Positions 46,437 to 49,430 of a stretch of 49,430 nucleotides of DNA are shown here, one piece after another. The DNA is taken from positions 1-49,430 of the forward strand of contig JAGZEK010000020.1 in NCBI GenBank assembly GCA_018368345.1, given 5' to 3'. This stretch comes from Collinsella sp. Lineage in GTDB: Bacteria; Actinomycetota; Coriobacteriia; Coriobacteriales; Coriobacteriaceae. The notes below the pieces were generated by a model. The model did no database searches and had not been told where the DNA came from. It was given only the letters and a program-made list of their open reading frames with translations. Position numbers and translations under genes: made by a program. Each line of letters starts with the position of its first letter. Position 1 is the first letter of the stretch.

Positions 46437-49010
46437 CTAGAACGTCTGCTCGTAGTCGCTGTGTTTTTTGGCCGAACGCACCAGGAACTCCTGGTTGGTG
46501 TTGGTGCCCTTAAGACCCTTGATAAACGATGCGGCCGCGCGCTCGGTGTTGTTCATGCCTGCAAGAATGCGACGCAGACCAAAGACAAACGGACGCATCT
46601 GCTCGTCGACCAACAGGTCCTCGTTACGCGTACCGGAGGCAACGGGGTCGATAGCCGGGAAGATGCGGCGGTCGGCCAGGTCGCGGTCGAGCTTAAGCTC
46701 CATGTTGCCGGTGCCCTTGAACTCCTCGAAAATGACCTCGTCCATCTTGGAACCGGTGTCGATGAGGGCAGAGGCCAGGATGGTGAGCGAGCCGCCGTTC
46801 TCGATATTGCGGGCTGCACCCAGGAAGCGCTTGGGCGGATACAGTGCCGCCGAATCGACGCCGCCCGAAAGGATGCGGCCCGAGGCAGGCGCCGCCAAGT
46901 TGTAGGCGCGGGCGAGGCGCGTGATGGAGTCGAGCACCACCACGACGTCGCCACCCAGCTCTACGATGCGCTTGGCGCGCTCGATGACGAGCTCTGCCAC
47001 GCGGGTGTGGTTGTCGGCAGGCATATCGAAGGTCGACGCCACAACCTCACCCTTGATGGAACGCTGCATATCGGTGACCTCTTCGGGGCGCTCGTCGACG
47101 AGCAGGCAGATGAGGTGCACCTCGGGGTTGTTAATCGAGATAGACTGGCAGATCTTCTTGAGGATCGTGGTCTTGCCGGCCTTGGGCGGGGACACGATCA
47201 GGCCGCGCTGGCCCTTGCCGATCGGTGACACGATGTCGATGGCGCGACCGGTAATAGAGTCCTTGCCGTGCTCCATGCGCAGCGGCTCGTTGGGATAGAC
47301 CGGGGTGAGGTCGCCGAACTTGGGACGGTTGCGAATCTGCTCGGGGTCCAGACCGTTGACGGTCGTGATTTTGGCGAGGCCGGCGCGCTTGTCGCCGCCG
47401 CGCGAAGGACGCAGCGAGCCCTCGATGACGTCGCCCGTGCGCAGGCGCGCGGAGCGGATGAGGTAGGCGGGCACGAAGGCGTCGTCGTTGGACTTCATGT
47501 AGCCATGGGCGTGGATGATGCCGGAGCTGTCCGGGCGAATCTGCAGAATGCCCTTGATGTCGCGGAAGCCCTCGGCCTTCGCAGCGGTGACGTAGATTTC
47601 CTCGACGAGCTCGGCCTTCTTCTTGCCGGTCGTCTCGATCTCGAACTCCTTGGCCTTCTCGCGAAGTTCGGCGACCTTCATGGCAGCGAGCTCCTCGCGC
47701 GAAAGCGTGGGCTCGGTGGGAGTGGCATTACGCTCCTTGTTGCGTTGCTTGCGATCGCGCTGGCGGTTGCGACGGTCGTTGTTGCGCTCGTCCTTGCGCT
47801 CGTTGCGCTCCTCGTTGCGCTTGTGCTGGCGACGGTTGGGGCGAGCGCCGTCTTCGCCCTCGGCGGGGGCGGCACCATCGGTTGCGGTGGTGTCAACATT
47901 GGCCGCAGCGGCGTCATTGGCCTCGGCGCCGGAATCGACCTGCGCTTCGACATCAGCATGCTGCTCGGCGGCCTTGGCCTTAACGGACTTCTTGCGACCG
48001 CGCTTGGGCTTCTCGGATGCAGGCTGTTCGACGTCCTGGGGCTCGACGGCATCAGTCGATGCATCGGCGGTCGTCTCGGCGGAATCCTCGGACGCACCCT
48101 TCTTGGCAGCCTTAGCCTTGGACGTGCGCTTAGCAGCAGTGCGACGGCTGCGACCGGGACGGACGTCGGCGGGCTCGGCATCGGCAGAAACGGCCTCGGA
48201 AGTCGTAGCATCCTGGACGGGTTCATCGGCAGCAGTTGAGGACTTGGCGGTCGCCGCAGCATCCCGAGCGGCGGCGGCTGCGGCTGCGGCCTTCTCGGCC
48301 TCGACAAAGGCCTTAGGCTTGCGACCGCGACGGTGCGGGCGCAAAGCCGGATCGACAACGGGAACTTCGCTGGCCTCGACAGGCGCAGCAGGCTCAACAG
48401 GCGATGTGCCCTCCCCTGTCGCGGAACGGACCGAAGCCTCAGTGAGCTCGGGGGTTACCTGTTCAGCAACCTGCTCGGCCTTAGCAGCCGTGCGACGGCG
48501 TGCGCGCGGTACCGGCTTCTCGGTCGGCTGGTCGGCGACAGGAGTCTCGGTGGCGGCAGGCGTCTCGGGCACAGACGGAGCTGCAAGCTCGGTCAGAGCC
48601 GCGGCCTCGCGCTCGGCAGCACGACGGCGGGCGCGCACCACCTGAGCCTCGCTAATCTGCGCCAACGCACGTGCCTGCGCGACCTCATCGGAAATCGGCG
48701 CCGAGGAGTCAGCTGCAACGGTGAGCTTGGCGCGCGTCGTGCGCGTGGTACGGCGCTTTGGCTTGGTGACCTCCTCGCCGTCAGCGGCAGGCTTGGCCGT
48801 GCGGCGCGTGCGCTTGGGCTTTGCCGGAGCAGCCTCCTCACCAGTTGCAGGCACGGCCTTCTCAACCGCTACAGGCATAGGCGTCGAAGCAGCCTTAGGC
48901 GTCTCAGGAGCCGAGGCTTGCGCGGGCGCCGCGACCTGGTCCGACGCAACCGGTGCAGCGGGAGCCGTTTGCGTCGTCGTTATTTCGTTTTCTTGTTGTT
49001 GATCAGACAC
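46437..49010 (-). CDS. rho: Transcription termination factor Rho with long N-terminal extension
   Basis: This 857-residue protein is about twice the length of E. coli Rho. The first 435 or so residues are low-complexity, rich in Ala, Glu, Lys, Arg, Pro and Thr, with many RRRTA/KPKRRTTRT-type basic patches and a DERNNDRRNRQRDRKQR stretch just before the core. The core follows: the Rho N-domain (LSREELAAMKVAELREKAKE), the RNA-binding domain (GFRDIKGILQIRPDSSG), the P-loop (VSPPKAGKTTILKKICQSI) and VVVLDSITRLARAYN. Long extensions of this kind are known in Actinobacteria and help RNA binding. The start is GTG 49010, with a weak ribosome-binding site. Confidence 0.96.
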   Translation of the reverse strand: MSDQQQENEITTTQTAPAAPVASDQVAAPAQASAPETPKAASTPMPVAVEKAVPATGEEAAPAKPKRTRRTAKPAADGEEVTKPKRRTTRTTRAKLTVAADSSAPISDEVAQARALAQISEAQVVRARRRAAEREAAALTELAAPSVPETPAATETPVADQPTEKPVPRARRRTAAKAEQVAEQVTPELTEASVRSATGEGTSPVEPAAPVEASEVPVVDPALRPHRRGRKPKAFVEAEKAAAAAAAARDAAATAKSSTAADEPVQDATTSEAVSADAEPADVRPGRSRRTAAKRTSKAKAAKKGASEDSAETTADASTDAVEPQDVEQPASEKPKRGRKKSVKAKAAEQHADVEAQVDSGAEANDAAAANVDTTATDGAAPAEGEDGARPNRRQHKRNEERNERKDERNNDRRNRQRDRKQRNKERNATPTEPTLSREELAAMKVAELREKAKEFEIETTGKKKAELVEEIYVTAAKAEGFRDIKGILQIRPDSSGIIHAHGYMKSNDDAFVPAYLIRSARLRTGDVIEGSLRPSRGGDKRAGLAKITTVNGLDPEQIRNRPKFGDLTPVYPNEPLRMEHGKDSITGRAIDIVSPIGKGQRGLIVSPPKAGKTTILKKICQSISINNPEVHLICLLVDERPEEVTDMQRSIKGEVVASTFDMPADNHTRVAELVIERAKRIVELGGDVVVVLDSITRLARAYNLAAPASGRILSGGVDSAALYPPKRFLGAARNIENGGSLTILASALIDTGSKMDEVIFEEFKGTGNMELKLDRDLADRRIFPAIDPVASGTRNEDLLVDEQMRPFVFGLRRILAGMNNTERAAASFIKGLKGTNTNQEFLVRSAKKHSDYEQTF

Positions 49011-49355
49011 AGTGTTTGCTCAACTTTCTTTTCAAGCCCTGTGATCACATGCTCCCTGCATATACCTTCAGGGCGGCTAAACAGTCTAGCTCCGTCCAAA
49101 AAGCGACGGGCGTCATTGATCTGTATCGAGATGATTGCGTCAAATACGCAGCGTTAGTGTAACACAACCGCCGCCACCTGCAACTTAGTCATTGGGGGGG
49201 GACGTTCTTAAACGACTAGTCAAAAGGGACACTCTTTGTTTGCCACCCACAAATCTGACTGCCTCCGCCAAAACTATGGCGGTTTACTACGATGAATCGC
49301 TCAACCGCGACCACTCCGAAACTTGTTGAACTAAAACCGACGCTCCTATAAGTTG
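49011..49355. other. 345-bp region upstream of rho
   Basis: Holds an 8-G tract at 49194-49201 in the same ATTG(n)GAC setting as 19460-19468. No gene or clear promoter is supported. It is less GC-rich than rho. Confidence 0.6.
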
Positions 49356-49430
49356 TCAAGAGGCAGTTTGCGGGAGCGCTCTCTCCAATTCGCACAGGAG
49401 CTCGTAATACCTCCTCTCCAGTTTCGTCGA
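49356..49430 (-). CDS. Possible 3' end of an upstream gene (cut by window edge)
   Basis: Reading in from the right edge, one minus-strand frame gives 24 residues containing LERRYYELLCELERALPQ and then TGA at 49356-49358. The charged, helical composition looks like a protein C-terminus. It is too short to identify and could be chance. Confidence 0.3.
   Translation of the reverse strand, partial: STKLERRYYELLCELERALPQTAS

Overview
The window looks like chromosomal DNA of a gut Coriobacteriia, most likely Collinsella or a close relative. The reasons are a GC-rich core; an Rrf2 regulator followed by sufC-B-D-S-U; a Rho factor with a long Ala/Lys/Arg-rich N-terminal extension; the GGGtGRT/scaffold gene pair; and many cell-surface proteins built from ChW (clostridial hydrophobic W) repeats. 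The genus is inferred from this gene content; no database search was run.

Layout. 1-4070 (minus strand) is the end of a surface-glycan locus: the 5' end of a glucose-1-phosphate thymidylyltransferase gene, then clearly AT-rich genes for two GT2 glycosyltransferases, a GtrA-like flippase and a GT-C-type membrane glycosyltransferase. 4213-19415 (minus) is a 15-kb cluster of secreted ChW-repeat proteins. Each joins ChW arrays to one catalytic domain: a GT80-sialyltransferase-like domain (gene split by a frameshift), an L,D-transpeptidase, a GH25 lysozyme plus an amidase-like domain (gene broken), and two NlpC/P60-like peptidases (one gene broken). The repeats follow a higher-order A-B-C triplet. 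Two exact repeats of 99-100 bp and a fused gene boundary lie at the broken points, so part of this cluster is either recombined or mis-assembled. 19549-21628 (minus) holds a small gene of unknown function, a DUF3307 membrane protein and a SatD-family protein, behind three regularly spaced 17-bp operator-like boxes shared with the divergent gene at 21780.

21780-26624 holds two more GT2 enzymes, an acyltransferase-3 protein and a polytopic membrane protein. 26649-30416 (minus) holds an AAA-ATPase-like protein and an LPxTG-type surface protein. 30556-36455 is the iron-sulfur assembly region (Rrf2 regulator, then sufC-B-D-S-U). A solo RAYT-type transposase separates it from the scaffold/GGGtGRT pair (37725-39482), so two Fe-S-related loci sit within 9 kb. 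39739-41265 encodes a NadB/FrdA-like flavoprotein. Three tRNA genes (Lys, Lys, His) follow on the minus strand, then an aminotransferase, a ROK sugar kinase, a VanZ-like protein, a two-TM protein of unknown function and rho.

The glycosyltransferases probably build surface polysaccharide. The ChW enzymes probably remodel or decorate the wall from outside. The suf and GGGtGRT loci handle Fe-S metabolism. The most unusual item is the secreted GT80-like enzyme carried on ChW repeats.
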